A DNA stretch of 64,000 bases from Verrucomicrobiia bacterium DG1235 (GCA_000155695.1 DS990592.1:3147973-3211972); one strand, 5' to 3'; counted from the stretch's first letter, positions 26,054-34,206 are shown. Program-made: numbers and translations. The notes: generated from the letters alone by a model not told the origin.

Positions 26054-26458
26054 ATGATCCGCTACTCCCAAACCCGCGACCTCCCGCCCGACCAAGTCAT
26101 CGCCCTCTACCAGGCCAACGAGTGGTCGTCAGCCAAAGTCCCCGACACCCTTTTGCTCGCCCTCCGCGACTCCCACTCCCTCGTCACCGCATGGCACGGC
26201 GAAACACTCGTCGGCCTCGGAAACGCCATCTCCGACGGACACCTCGTCGTCTACTATCCACACCTGCTCGTCCACCCCGACTTCCAAGGCCAAGGCATCG
26301 GCACCGAACTTCTCAATCGACTTAAAGAAAAATACGCCAGCTTCCACATGCACATGCTCACCGCTGACGGACAAGCTATCAAATTCTACGAGCGACACGG
26401 CTTCAGGCGAGCCGGACAAACACAACCCATGTGGATCTACTCCGGCAACGATCATTAA
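26054..26458 (+). CDS. GNAT-family N-acetyltransferase
   Basis: 134 residues. Compact GNAT: HLLVHPDFQGQGIGTELLNRL is motif A, and KFYERHGFRRAG is motif B. N-terminal helix LPPDQVIALYQANEWSS. A ~200-base non-coding stretch separates it from the preceding GNAT gene. Substrate unknown. It is followed after 20 bases by a cupin gene. Confidence 0.87.
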   Translation: MIRYSQTRDLPPDQVIALYQANEWSSAKVPDTLLLALRDSHSLVTAWHGETLVGLGNAISDGHLVVYYPHLLVHPDFQGQGIGTELLNRLKEKYASFHMHMLTADGQAIKFYERHGFRRAGQTQPMWIYSGNDH

Positions 26459-26478
26459 TCCTCAACCATATCCAACTC

Positions 26479-26853
26479 ATGAATACAGTCGTCAATCTAA
26501 AGGAAAAACTCGCCAAGCTCAACGAACACTGGTCGCCCCGCGTCGTGGGGGAATTCGACGGGAACTACGCAAAAATCGCCAAACTCAAAGGCACCTTCAC
26601 CTGGCACAAGCACGACGACGAGGACGAACTCTTCCTCGTCATCTCCGGCACCCTCGTCATCGAAATCGAAAACCACCCCTCCGTCACCCTCAACGAAGGC
26701 GAGCTCTACATCGTACCTAAAGGCGTCATGCATAACCCCATCGCCGAAAAGGAATGCCACGTCCTCGTCATCGAAAAGAAATCCACCCAACACACCGGTG
26801 ACACAAAGATCGAGAAAACCCGATCCATCGAAGACCAGTTGAAACCAATCTAG
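26479..26853 (+). CDS. Single-domain cupin protein
   Basis: 124 residues from ATG 26479 (MNTVVNLKEKL), chosen because it begins the conserved helix and lies just after the GNAT stop; an open frame to 26431 overlaps that gene. Cupin motif 1 is WHKHDDEDELFLVISG and motif 2 is GELYIVPKGVMHNP. The histidines suggest metal binding. The C-terminus is Lys/Glu-rich and charged. Function unknown; this subgroup resembles small mannose-6-phosphate-isomerase-like cupins. Confidence 0.85.
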   Translation: MNTVVNLKEKLAKLNEHWSPRVVGEFDGNYAKIAKLKGTFTWHKHDDEDELFLVISGTLVIEIENHPSVTLNEGELYIVPKGVMHNPIAEKECHVLVIEKKSTQHTGDTKIEKTRSIEDQLKPI

Positions 26854-26882
26854 CCAACCATCACCAGCTCCCCTGAACCTTC

Positions 26883-26923
26883 CGTCGCAAAGCGACACCT
26901 GATTGGCCGGAGGCCAACCTGAC
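26883..26923. repeat. Two-hairpin REP-like element, copy 1
   Basis: GTCGC-AAA-GCGAC (26884-26896) followed by TTGGCC-GGA-GGCCAA (26903-26917) and CCTGACAA. The same element is at 62928-62967; the outer pair of the first stem differs between copies (G-C here, T-A there), so pairing is kept. It lies 30 bases after the cupin stop. Confidence 0.7.
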
Positions 26924-26955
26924 AACTCCACCTTCCCCCAACTCCCAACACTCCA

Positions 26956-27771
26956 ATGTTACCCCCAATCGCAAACCTCGGCTACCAAACCGACTGCCTC
27001 ATCGCCTCCCTCAACGGCCACGTCGAGCCACGCGAAGGCTACACCCTCGTCCGAACTCCCAATAATCCCACTTTCTATTGGGGAAACTTTCTCCTCTTCG
27101 AAAACGCCCCCGACGAAGCTGCATACGAAAACTGGATACAACTTTTCCACAAAGAATTCGGCAAAGAAATAGGACACCTCACCTTCGGCTGGATCGCCGA
27201 CGAGCCCGGAAACATTTCCGCCTTCCTTAAGAATGGATTCGAAGAGGAGACAAGCGTCATTCTTACTCTCGATACCCTCAAAAAACCTCGCCCCGCCGAC
27301 CTCCCCCACGAAATCCGAAAACTCAAAAGCGACGCCGATTGGAAAGTCGTCGTAGACCTTCAAATCCTCGCCTCCGAAGAACAGGAAACTCCAACCCCAG
27401 GCTATCGAGAATTCAAGGTCCGCCAGTTCGCCAACTACCGCAAAGCCCAAGAAGAGGGGCACGGAGCCTGGTGGGGCCTATTCCATAAGGACCAACTCGT
27501 CTGCGACATGGGCCTCTACTTCGACCAGCAACGAAGCATCGGCCGCTTCCAAAGCGTCGAAACCCACCCCGACTTCAGAGGTCAAGGCCTCTGCTCCAAC
27601 CTCCTCTACCAACTCATCTCCGACGCCAATCGCCAAAACAGTCTCCGCCACCTCGTCATCTGCACCGAAAACGACAGCGCCGGACACCGCGTCTACCAAA
27701 AGCTGGGATTCAAGCTGCACTCCCACATGCGCGGCATTAATCTTCCCCGAAACCTAGACGACCCCACTTAG
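26956..27771 (+). CDS. GNAT-family N-acetyltransferase, two-lobed
   Basis: 271 residues, about twice a minimal GNAT. The N-terminal half (residues 1-125) keeps GNAT-like strands (HLTFGWIADEPGNISAFLKNGF) but no clear acetyl-CoA loop. The C-terminal half has a full motif A (SVETHPDFRGQGLCSNLLYQL) and HRVYQKLGFKLH. It is probably a tandem GNAT in which only the C-lobe is catalytic. Substrate unknown. A REP-like element sits between it and the upstream cupin. Confidence 0.82.
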   Translation: MLPPIANLGYQTDCLIASLNGHVEPREGYTLVRTPNNPTFYWGNFLLFENAPDEAAYENWIQLFHKEFGKEIGHLTFGWIADEPGNISAFLKNGFEEETSVILTLDTLKKPRPADLPHEIRKLKSDADWKVVVDLQILASEEQETPTPGYREFKVRQFANYRKAQEEGHGAWWGLFHKDQLVCDMGLYFDQQRSIGRFQSVETHPDFRGQGLCSNLLYQLISDANRQNSLRHLVICTENDSAGHRVYQKLGFKLHSHMRGINLPRNLDDPT

Positions 27772-27820
27772 CACAGCCCACATTTCAGAGTCAGCCCTCA
27801 TAGGGCGCGACTCAACTCAA

Positions 27821-27853
27821 CCATCGGTGCAAATCAGTGTCCTCAGTGGTTCG
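27821..27853 (+). repeat. ATCAGTG-type dispersed repeat
   Basis: CCATCGGTGCAAATCAGTG followed by TCCTCAGTGGTTCG. A diverged copy is at 45601-45634 (CATCAGCACGCACCAGCGTCCTCAGTGGCTC). Both lie in leaders of downstream genes. Confidence 0.6.
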
Positions 27854-27886
27854 AATCTCCCCAACCCCATCCACTCTCTCCCAACA

Positions 27887-28342
27887 ATGCCAATCGTATT
27901 CAAGAAACCCTTACTATCCGAATCAGACACCCTCAGCGAAATCGCCATCCTCGCAAAAGGCCACTGGGGCTACCCTCAACACCTCCTCGACCTCTGGAGA
28001 GAAAGCCTCCGCATCGAGCCAGAATACATCGAAGCAAACACTCTGCGCGCCATCTGCATGGATCAAAAAATCGTCGGCTTCTTCGCTCTCGTCGAAAAAC
28101 CTAAGCCCACCCTCGACCACCTCTGGCTCCACCCCTCCGTCATCGGCCAAGGTTACGGCAAGCTCGCCATCGCAGAAATCAAACGCCTCGCCCGCGAGCG
28201 CGGCATCACCGAGCTCATCATCATCTCCGACCCAAACGCCGAAGGCTTCTACCTCCATCAAGGAGCCACCCGAATCGGCGAACAACAAAGCATCCCTCAA
28301 AACCGTATGCTCCCGAAACTCCTCCTAAGAACCGAGCCCTGA
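27887..28342 (+). CDS. GNAT-family N-acetyltransferase
   Basis: 151 residues from ATG 27887 (MPIVFKKPLLSESDT), preferred over an ATG at 27827 that lies inside a dispersed repeat. Motif A is HLWLHPSVIGQGYGKLAIAEI; motif B area is DPNAEGFYLHQGATRIGE, as in GNAT proteins acting on small molecules. Part of the cluster of four GNATs. Substrate unknown. Confidence 0.86.
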   Translation: MPIVFKKPLLSESDTLSEIAILAKGHWGYPQHLLDLWRESLRIEPEYIEANTLRAICMDQKIVGFFALVEKPKPTLDHLWLHPSVIGQGYGKLAIAEIKRLARERGITELIIISDPNAEGFYLHQGATRIGEQQSIPQNRMLPKLLLRTEP

Positions 28343-28391
28343 CCATCCCTTCACCTTCCAACTCCAACAAAAAAAGCTAATCCAATAAACC

Positions 28392-28787
28392 ATGAAATTC
28401 GACATCACCTGTATCATCCCCTCCTCCCAAACCGAAGGCCAGCTCGCCGCCTTCGCAGAAAACGTACCCGCAAACGTCGGACCACCCCTCCACGCCCATC
28501 GCTCCCAAATCGAAATCTTCCACGTCATCGAAGGCTCCTTCCTCTTCGTTTGCGACGGACAAGAAACCACCCTCGGCCCAGGCGGCAGCATAGTCATCCC
28601 CGCCAAAGCAGCCCACGCCTTCAAAAACGTCGGCAGCGAAACCGGACGCATCCATTTCGAACTCCTCGCAGCCGGCACCTCCGAAGAATTCTTCAAACGT
28701 CTCGTCGAAGAAGCAGCATCCATAGAAGACATCCCCTCGTTCTTCGCTCAATACGACATCGACCTGCTCGGCCCTCCACTTCCCTAA
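28392..28787 (+). CDS. Cupin-domain protein
   Basis: 131 residues. Motif 1 is PPLHAHRSQIEIFHVIEGSF and motif 2 is GGSIVIPAKAAHAFKNVG, each with metal-ligand histidines (His-x-His, Glu, His). The C-terminal helix EEFFKRLVEEAASI is common in quercetin-dioxygenase-like cupins. Could be an enzyme or a sugar-sensing domain; no activity can be inferred. 50 bases after the GNAT gene in the same orientation. Confidence 0.85.
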   Translation: MKFDITCIIPSSQTEGQLAAFAENVPANVGPPLHAHRSQIEIFHVIEGSFLFVCDGQETTLGPGGSIVIPAKAAHAFKNVGSETGRIHFELLAAGTSEEFFKRLVEEAASIEDIPSFFAQYDIDLLGPPLP

Positions 28788-28853
28788 AGTCGATCGTATC
28801 CATGTTTTAAAGACACCAAGACAACCACCCTCGCCCACCAACCATCAAGCGAC

Positions 28854-29348
28854 ATGAAAATCGTAAACACCAACAACCTCGAAGAGTTCGGCTGGACCTC
28901 CCCATCAGGAAAATTCGCCGGAGCCGGCAAGCAAGTCTCCGAAGCCCTCGGACGCGAAGCCGCCTCCACCGACCTCGACAAACGCCACCCCTTCGACGTC
29001 GAGATTCTCCGCGTCCCGCCCGGTAAGGAGCCGTATCCATACCACTCGCACAGCGCTCAGTGGGAATTCTACCACGTCGTATCCGGTTGCGGAAAAGTAA
29101 GGCACCTAGAAGGCACCGACTCCATCTCCAGCGGCGACGCCTTCCTCTTCAAGCCGGGCGAGCCCCACCAGCTTATCAACGACAGCGAGCAAGACCTCGT
29201 CGTCACCGTCATCGCCGACAACCCCATCGGAGAATCCTGCCACTACCCGGACTCCGGCAAATGGCTCGTCCGCTCCCCTAAGAGCCGCCTCATCCGCTCC
29301 GAAGCCCTCGACTACTACGACGGAGAGGACATCCGACCGGAAACATAG
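28854..29348 (+). CDS. Cupin-domain protein, paralogue of the 60236 gene
   Basis: 164 residues. Motif 1 is YPYHSHSAQWEFYHVVSGCG and motif 2 is GDAFLFKPGEPHQLINDS, followed by VIADNPIGESCHYPDSGKW. This last block, plus LIRSEALDYYDGED at the C-terminus, is shared with the protein at 60236-60715 (VIADNPVSDHAYYPDSKKW, LIRSEPIDYFDGE), so the two are clear paralogues. Metal-binding cupin of unknown activity. Confidence 0.86.
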   Translation: MKIVNTNNLEEFGWTSPSGKFAGAGKQVSEALGREAASTDLDKRHPFDVEILRVPPGKEPYPYHSHSAQWEFYHVVSGCGKVRHLEGTDSISSGDAFLFKPGEPHQLINDSEQDLVVTVIADNPIGESCHYPDSGKWLVRSPKSRLIRSEALDYYDGEDIRPET

Positions 29349-29447
29349 TCCTCAAAAAACCAACTATACTTTAAAAGTGAAATTCGCATAAATCGAACCC
29401 GGCTCAGTTGTCATTTCCCATCGAATTCGTTCATTGACCCAAATCCC

Positions 29448-29601
29448 ATGGGCTTCACTCAAATCGCATACACTAGCTCCGCCACCACGCCTTTCAGCAG
29501 AGAAGAGCTCGTGGAACTCCTCATTCAACGATCCCACACTATTCGAAAACTGCTCGCGAGCCGAGCGCCTCATCACCACCTTCACCGAAGCCATACGCTA
29601 A
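29448..29601 (+). pseudogene. BLUF-domain gene, internally deleted and frameshifted
   Basis: Codons from ATG 29448 give MGFTQIAYTSSATTPFSREE and LVELL, matching the N-terminus of the intact BLUF protein at 30239 (MRLVQIVYASSAATPFSKAE, LLEML). In another frame, 29533-29601 gives DPTLFENCSRAERLITTF plus TEAIR and a stop, matching that protein's C-terminus (DPALLKNDSKVLHLIASF, SRLFR). About 85 central codons, including the flavin-binding core, are missing and the two ends are out of frame. It is a broken former paralogue. Confidence 0.75.
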
Positions 29602-29661
29602 AAACGCAGCCTGCAAAAAGAAGCTTCAGAAACACTAGGCACGAACCTACCCCCCGGCAAA

Positions 29662-30078
29662 ATGCGTCCGATCTCAAAATACTCCCCTAGACTGAAACTC
29701 ATATTCGACATCATCCCAGGCGAATCCAGTGGAGACGACCTCTTCCAAATAAGGAAGCAAGCCAAAGAAAACGGATGGATCACCCCCGACTGCCGTACTC
29801 TCGCAATCGTGACCGGAGAACATACCACCCTAGATACCGCACAAATCGCCGAGCTGCAAAAGCAAGTCAAAGCGGAAATCCCAGAACTCGAAAACACCCT
29901 CACTGCTGTCGTGGCCTGCACGCCGATGGCGACAGCTCTCGTACAACTGTTCGCCCTAGACTGGAACCAACCGAGAAACCTCAACGTCTTCTCAACCCTT
30001 CCCGCAGCCTTCGAATTCCTAAAGCTCAATCCATCCGAAGTCGTTAAAGAGTTTCCCGAATTAGAAAACCTTCCCTGA
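29662..30078 (+). CDS. Hypothetical protein between the BLUF genes, possibly STAS/SpoIIAA-like
   Basis: 138 residues from ATG 29662; the frame is open back to the stop of the BLUF remnant (29601) and the peptide there (QKEASETLGTNLPPGKM) looks protein-like, so a non-ATG start further up is possible. Pattern: CRTLAIVTGEHTTLD in the middle and NLNVFSTLPAAFEFLKL near the end, which resembles SpoIIAA-like/STAS proteins (final strand then ..F.sL.eAl.WL). No firm family. Its position between two BLUF genes suggests a light-signalling partner, an inference from context only. Confidence 0.55.
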   Translation: MRPISKYSPRLKLIFDIIPGESSGDDLFQIRKQAKENGWITPDCRTLAIVTGEHTTLDTAQIAELQKQVKAEIPELENTLTAVVACTPMATALVQLFALDWNQPRNLNVFSTLPAAFEFLKLNPSEVVKEFPELENLP

Positions 30079-30238
30079 AACTCACCCACGCCATTCAAGA
30101 TCCGGCAGCCCTTCGATAACTAATCGCACTATCTACAATAAGAAAGATTGATTTTACATCTAGACCTCTCTTTACTTCTTATTTGTAATAGTCTGGACCG
30201 ATTCAATCGAGCCCGTCCTTGCCACCCACCCTTGCCAA

Positions 30239-30664
30239 ATGAGACTAGTACAGATTGTCTACGCGAGTTCGGCTGCCACCCCGTTCTCTAAAGCCGAGCT
30301 CCTCGAGATGCTGGGCAGAACCCGCGAGCGCAACAACAGAAGAGGCATTACAGGCATCCTGCTCTACAAGGAGGGAAACATCCTCCAAGTCATCGAAGGC
30401 GAAGAACGGACAGCGGACCAGCTCTTCAAAAGAGTTTCCCTCGATCCACGCCACAAAGGCATTATGAAACTCATGCGACGTGAAATCGAGGAAAGAGAGT
30501 TTCCCAACTGGTCCATGGCCTTCCGAGACCTCGGAGACGTCACCCTGCATCAGCAGCCCGGATACAGCGACCACCTGAACTACAACCTCGCAGATCCCGC
30601 TCTCCTCAAAAACGACTCGAAAGTGCTCCACCTCATCGCCTCTTTCTCGCGCCTCTTCCGCTAG
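30239..30664 (+). CDS. BLUF-domain blue-light sensor
   Basis: 141 residues. N-terminal LVQIVYASSAATPFS holds the conserved Tyr (YAS) that hydrogen-bonds with the flavin via Gln. Then RTRERNNRRGITGILLYKEGNILQVIEG (N-x-x-x-GITG-LL and F/LQVIEGE) and RREIEEREFPNWSMAF (R-x-F-x-x-W-x-M) complete the BLUF signature. Single-domain; must signal through a partner. The promoter region contains a near-palindrome (ACAATAAGAA ... TTCTTATTTGT, about 30135-30188). A broken paralogue lies upstream. Confidence 0.93.
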   Translation: MRLVQIVYASSAATPFSKAELLEMLGRTRERNNRRGITGILLYKEGNILQVIEGEERTADQLFKRVSLDPRHKGIMKLMRREIEEREFPNWSMAFRDLGDVTLHQQPGYSDHLNYNLADPALLKNDSKVLHLIASFSRLFR

Positions 30665-30710
30665 CCGCCGCCCGCATCGCGCCCCCTCCTCGCAAACCTA
30701 GATCGCTAAC

Positions 30711-30723
30711 GCGGAATTTCCGC
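30711..30723. repeat. Palindrome between BLUF gene and pyrR
   Basis: GCGGAATTTCCGC is a 13-base palindrome centred on T, 36 bases before the pyrR GTG. It could be an operator or a small structural repeat. Confidence 0.35.
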
Positions 30724-30758
30724 TTTACCCCGTCTCCCGTCTCGATCTAAGTGGCAGC

Positions 30759-31304
30759 GTGCTCGTCAAGAAGACTATTGAATCACAAGAGATAAACGCA
30801 GCTATTGAGCGCCTCGCAGACGCGATCGCCAAAGCCCACCCCGTCGCCGACAACCTCGTGCTCGCCGGCATCGCAAACGGAGGCGTCCCCCTCTGCTCCC
30901 TCCTCGAGTTCGCCCTCGCCAAACGCCTCGGCACCTCCATCCCCAAGGCCATCATCGACATCTCCTTTCACCGCGACGATATCGGACACCACCCCATCAC
31001 CAAAGAAGTCCAGGCCACCCACATGGCCACCGACCCCGAAGACTCCACCATCATCCTCGTCGACGACGTCCTCTTCTCAGGCCGCACCGTACGCGCCGCC
31101 ATCGCCGAAGTCCTCACCATCGGACGTCCCTACCAAGTCGAGCTCGCCGTCCTCGTCGACCGCGGAAACCGCCGCCTCCCCTTCGCCGCCAACTACACCG
31201 GCCTCGTCGAAGAAACCACCCCCGAGCAAAAAGTCGAAGTCACCCTCGACCCCGCCGACCCACAAAACAACCTCATCGAAATCCTCGAACCCCAACAATC
31301 CTAG
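30759..31304 (+). CDS. pyrR: PyrR-type regulator/uracil phosphoribosyltransferase
   Basis: 181 residues from a GTG start. Type I phosphoribosyltransferase: PRPP loop ILVDDVLFSGRTVRAAI, with GIANGGVPL as the first PRPP-contact loop. Such proteins attenuate pyr operons by binding UMP and mRNA, and also convert uracil to UMP. It heads pyrR-pyrB-pyrC. I see no PyrR-binding RNA loop in the short leader, so regulatory activity is unproven here. It ends 55 bases before pyrB. Confidence 0.92.
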   Translation: MLVKKTIESQEINAAIERLADAIAKAHPVADNLVLAGIANGGVPLCSLLEFALAKRLGTSIPKAIIDISFHRDDIGHHPITKEVQATHMATDPEDSTIILVDDVLFSGRTVRAAIAEVLTIGRPYQVELAVLVDRGNRRLPFAANYTGLVEETTPEQKVEVTLDPADPQNNLIEILEPQQS

Positions 31305-31322
31305 CCCTAGTCCCTCTCCCAC

Positions 31323-31353
31323 TTCACCACTCACCACTCACTCCTCACCACTC
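31323..31353 (+). repeat. Heptamer tract in the pyrR-pyrB gap
   Basis: TCACCAC TCACCAC TCACTCC TCACCAC T, ending seven bases before the pyrB GTG start. It occupies most of the 55-base gap. Confidence 0.82.
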
Positions 31354-31359
31354 TCACCC

Positions 31360-32298
31360 GTGCCCTGGAACCGCAAAGACCTCATCACCATCGAAGAACT
31401 CTCCGCCGCAGAGATCAACACCCTCTTCGAAACCGCAGACGCCTTTAAAAAAGTCCTCGGACGCAAGACCGCCAAGACCCCCGCCCTCCGAGGCAAAAAC
31501 GTCGTCAACCTCTTCTTCGAAAACTCCACGCGCACCCGCGTCGCCTTCGAGATGGCAGCCAAGCGCCTCTCCGCAGACGTCACCTCGCTGGACATGAAAA
31601 CCTCCTCAACCGCCAAAGGAGAAACCCTGCGCGACACCGTCGAAAACATCCGCGCCCTCGCGGCAGACATCATCATCATCCGCCACTCCGCCCCAGGCTC
31701 CGCCGGATACATCGCCAAAATTCTCGACATCCCCGTCCTCAACGCCGGAGACGGCGCCCACGAGCACCCCACCCAAGCCCTGCTCGACTGCTTCACCCTC
31801 CGCGAAAAATGGGGCGACCTCCACGGCAGAAAAGTCGCCATCCTCGGAGACATCCTCTACTCCCGCGTCGCCCGCTCAAACATCTGGGCCATGACCAAGC
31901 TCGGCGCCGAAGTCACCCTCGTAGGTCCCTCCACCCTCGTCCCCCACGAATTCGAACGCCTCGGCGTCAAAGTCTCCCACGACCTCAAGTCAGCACTCGC
32001 CGACCAAGACGCCGTCATGCTCCTACGGATACAGCACGAACGCCAAAACGCCTCCGCCTTCCCTTCCCTGAACGAATACACCAGCATGTTCGGCCTCAAC
32101 GCCGACCGCTTCTCATGGCTCAAGAAAGACGCCATCATCATGCACCCCGGCCCCATCAACCGCGGCGTCGAGATCGACTCAGACCTCGCCGACTCCTCCC
32201 AGTCCGTCATCCTCCAACAAGTCACCAACGGCCTCGCCGTCCGCATGGCCGCCCTCTACCTCTGCAACGGAGGCTCCGCCGAAGCCGCCATCGCCTAA
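31360..32298 (+). CDS. pyrB: Aspartate carbamoyltransferase catalytic subunit
   Basis: Makes carbamoyl-aspartate in de novo pyrimidine synthesis. 312 residues from GTG at 31360, chosen because an ORF back to 30805 merely shadows pyrR and the family starts with WNRKDLITIEELS. FFENSTRTRVAFEMAAKRL carries the STRTR carbamoyl-phosphate loop, GAHEHPTQALLDCFTL the HPTQ motif, and MHPGPINRGVEI the C-terminal HPGP. No Shine-Dalgarno; the leader is a heptamer tract. No pyrI regulatory subunit is present. Confidence 0.96.
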   Translation: MPWNRKDLITIEELSAAEINTLFETADAFKKVLGRKTAKTPALRGKNVVNLFFENSTRTRVAFEMAAKRLSADVTSLDMKTSSTAKGETLRDTVENIRALAADIIIIRHSAPGSAGYIAKILDIPVLNAGDGAHEHPTQALLDCFTLREKWGDLHGRKVAILGDILYSRVARSNIWAMTKLGAEVTLVGPSTLVPHEFERLGVKVSHDLKSALADQDAVMLLRIQHERQNASAFPSLNEYTSMFGLNADRFSWLKKDAIIMHPGPINRGVEIDSDLADSSQSVILQQVTNGLAVRMAALYLCNGGSAEAAIA

Positions 32299-32414
32299 CG
32301 AACGGGCGCCGAGCTTGTCACGCGATTCTCCACAACCCGATCCCACCACCCGATCATCTAGACAAAGCCGTCCCAAAAATCCCGATACAAAAATCAACCA
32401 TATCCCAACTCTCA

Positions 32415-32557
32415 CCATTCGTGAAGATTCGTGCCCATTCGTGGGCAAAAAATTCCAAAAGCCATTCGCAAGATCCATCACTCCCCATCTGAGACATCTG
32501 TGGTTAAAAGCTCACAACTAGATCACAAAACATCCACATAATCTGTGGGTAAAAAAA
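32415..32557 (+). repeat. TTCGTG/TCTGTGG dispersed repeats between pyrB and pyrC
   Basis: 32416-32447 repeats the 3362-3393 layout (ATTCGTGAAG ATTCGTGCCC ATTCGTGGGCAA). Further on, ATCTGTGGTTAAAAG (32496-32510) and ATCTGTGGGTAAAAAAA (32541-32557) form a second pair. Together they fill much of the 267-base gap between pyrB and pyrC. Confidence 0.72.
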
Positions 32558-32565
32558 CTTTCCAA

Positions 32566-33864
32566 ATGCCAAGCGTCACCCACATAAAAAACGGTCGCAT
32601 CATCGATCCGAAATCCAACCGCGACGAAATCGGCGATCTCTACCTCGTCGATGGAAAAATAGCGTCAAAGCCCAGTCACGAAATCCTGGATACAGCCACC
32701 ACAGTCGACGCCAGCGGCCTCGTCGTCGCCCCCGGTCTCGTCGACCTCCACGTCCACTTCCGCGTACCCGGCCAAAAGCATAAGGAAACCATCCGCTCCG
32801 GCACCTCCGCCGCAGCCGCCGGCGGCTTCACCTCCGTCGTCTGCATGCCCAACACCTCCCCCGCCGTCGACAACGCCGGCACCGTCCAGCTCATCAAAGA
32901 CATCGCCGCACGCGAAGGCCTCGTAAACATCTTCCCTACCGGAGCCATCACCGTCGGACGAAAAGGCGAAGCCCTCGCCCCCACTGGCTCGCTCTCACGC
33001 ACCGGCATCGTAGCCATCACCGATGGCGGGAAATGCGTGCAAGACACCGGCCTCATGCGCCGCGCCGTCGAATACGCCCACATGTTCGGCATCCCCGTCA
33101 TCGACCACTGCCAGGACTACTCCCTCTCCGGAGACGGAGTCATGAACGAAGGATTCGTATCCACAAAACTAGGACTTCGCGGACTACACAAAGCCGCCGA
33201 AGACACCATCGTCGCCCGAGACGTCATCCTCTCCACCCACACCAAAGCCCACATCCACCTCCAGCACATCTCCTCCAAAACCGCCATCGACATCATCCGC
33301 CGCGCCAAAGCCCGCGGCATCAACATTACCGCCGAAGCTACCCCCCACCATATCGCCCTCACCGACGCCGAAGTCGAAAGTTTCAATACCAACTTCAAGA
33401 TGAACCCGCCGCTGCGCGAAGAAGAAGACCGCATCGCCCTCCTCGACGCCCTCGGAGACGGCACCATCGACTGCATCGCCACCGGACACGCACCGCACAC
33501 CGACTACGAGAAAGATGTCGAATTCGACTACGCCCCCTTCGGCGTCATCGGCCTCGAGACCGCCCTCTCCGTCGCCCTCGGCCAACTCTACCACACCCAG
33601 CGCCTCTCCCTCTCCGGCACCCTATCCCTCCTCACCAGCCGCCCCGCTGATATTCTCAATCTAGACAAAGGCACCCTATCCGAAGGAGCCGACGCCGACC
33701 TCATCCTCTTCGATCCCAACGAAGCCTGGACCCCCACCGAGAAAGGCTTCCACTCCAAATCCGCCAATTCCCCCTGGATCGGCCGCCAGCTCAAAGGCAA
33801 AGTCAAGTCCACCTACGTCGCCGGCCGTCAAGTCTACGACGGCGCCAATATACTCGCCGATTAA
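32566..33864 (+). CDS. pyrC: Dihydroorotase
   Basis: Cyclises carbamoyl-aspartate to dihydroorotate. 432 residues from ATG 32566 (MPSVTHIKNGRIID); an upstream GTG at 32545 lies inside a dispersed repeat. Type I amidohydrolase: metal ligands HVHFR in GLVDLHVHFRVPGQ, TDGGKCV (bridging Asp), PVIDHCQD, LQHIS, and the catalytic Asp region with ATGHAPH. Third gene of pyrR-pyrB-pyrC, but separated from pyrB by 267 bases of repeats. Confidence 0.96.
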   Translation: MPSVTHIKNGRIIDPKSNRDEIGDLYLVDGKIASKPSHEILDTATTVDASGLVVAPGLVDLHVHFRVPGQKHKETIRSGTSAAAAGGFTSVVCMPNTSPAVDNAGTVQLIKDIAAREGLVNIFPTGAITVGRKGEALAPTGSLSRTGIVAITDGGKCVQDTGLMRRAVEYAHMFGIPVIDHCQDYSLSGDGVMNEGFVSTKLGLRGLHKAAEDTIVARDVILSTHTKAHIHLQHISSKTAIDIIRRAKARGINITAEATPHHIALTDAEVESFNTNFKMNPPLREEEDRIALLDALGDGTIDCIATGHAPHTDYEKDVEFDYAPFGVIGLETALSVALGQLYHTQRLSLSGTLSLLTSRPADILNLDKGTLSEGADADLILFDPNEAWTPTEKGFHSKSANSPWIGRQLKGKVKSTYVAGRQVYDGANILAD

Positions 33865-34152
33865 ACACAGATTCCGTAACTTCTGCATCGAGCTCAACGA
33901 ATACTTCAGGATCAACGGATGTCTATCTCGTCGCTTTCAACAACGGATCCGTCAAAAGCGGAGCTACAAATGGCAAAGACGCACTATCCATCGACACCGC
34001 CTAGCTCTACCAAAATTTCGCCCTCGCACCGTCTACAGTAGCCAAAGCCGCGCGCAATAATTTTGGCTCCTTTCTCAGACCTGCCATCATCGGCATGATC
34101 TGCATCCGCCGCATCGCATTACATCAAAAAGACGCTTACCAAAAGTTTCCCC
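33865..34152 (+). other. Gene-free stretch with a possible coding remnant
   Basis: No intact gene. One frame (33867-34004) stays open for 45 codons without a start, reading TDVYLVAFNNGSVKSGAT and GKDALSIDTA before a stop, which looks like a fragment of an exoprotein with a Ser/Thr-rich linker. It may be a decayed gene end or chance. Confidence 0.25.
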
Positions 34153-34178
34153 GAGCCGACTCCTTCCAGAGTCGGCTC
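34153..34178. terminator. Hairpin terminator downstream of the Sel1 gene
   Basis: Perfect 10-bp stem GAGCCGACTC / GAGTCGGCTC with a CTTCCA loop. On the minus strand it follows the 34207 stop codon and is trailed by GGGGAAACTTTTGG, so it best serves the minus-strand gene. Confidence 0.7.
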
Positions 34179-34206
34179 CTTGATCCCTACCAAACCAATT
34201 CGAAAA

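Noticed and set aside
24866-30664. Integron cassette array
   Set aside because: The mix of GNATs, cupins and small genes is cassette-like, but I found no attC-type sites (RYYYAAC/GTTRRRY pairs) between genes and no integrase.
30665-30758. PyrR-binding attenuator ahead of pyrR
   Set aside because: The 94-base leader has a 13-base palindrome but no anti-antiterminator loop or terminator.
30805-31359. Long N-terminal extension of PyrB
   Set aside because: The open frame upstream of GTG 31360 shadows pyrR in another frame and is Ser/Pro low-complexity; PyrB family N-termini begin where I placed the start.
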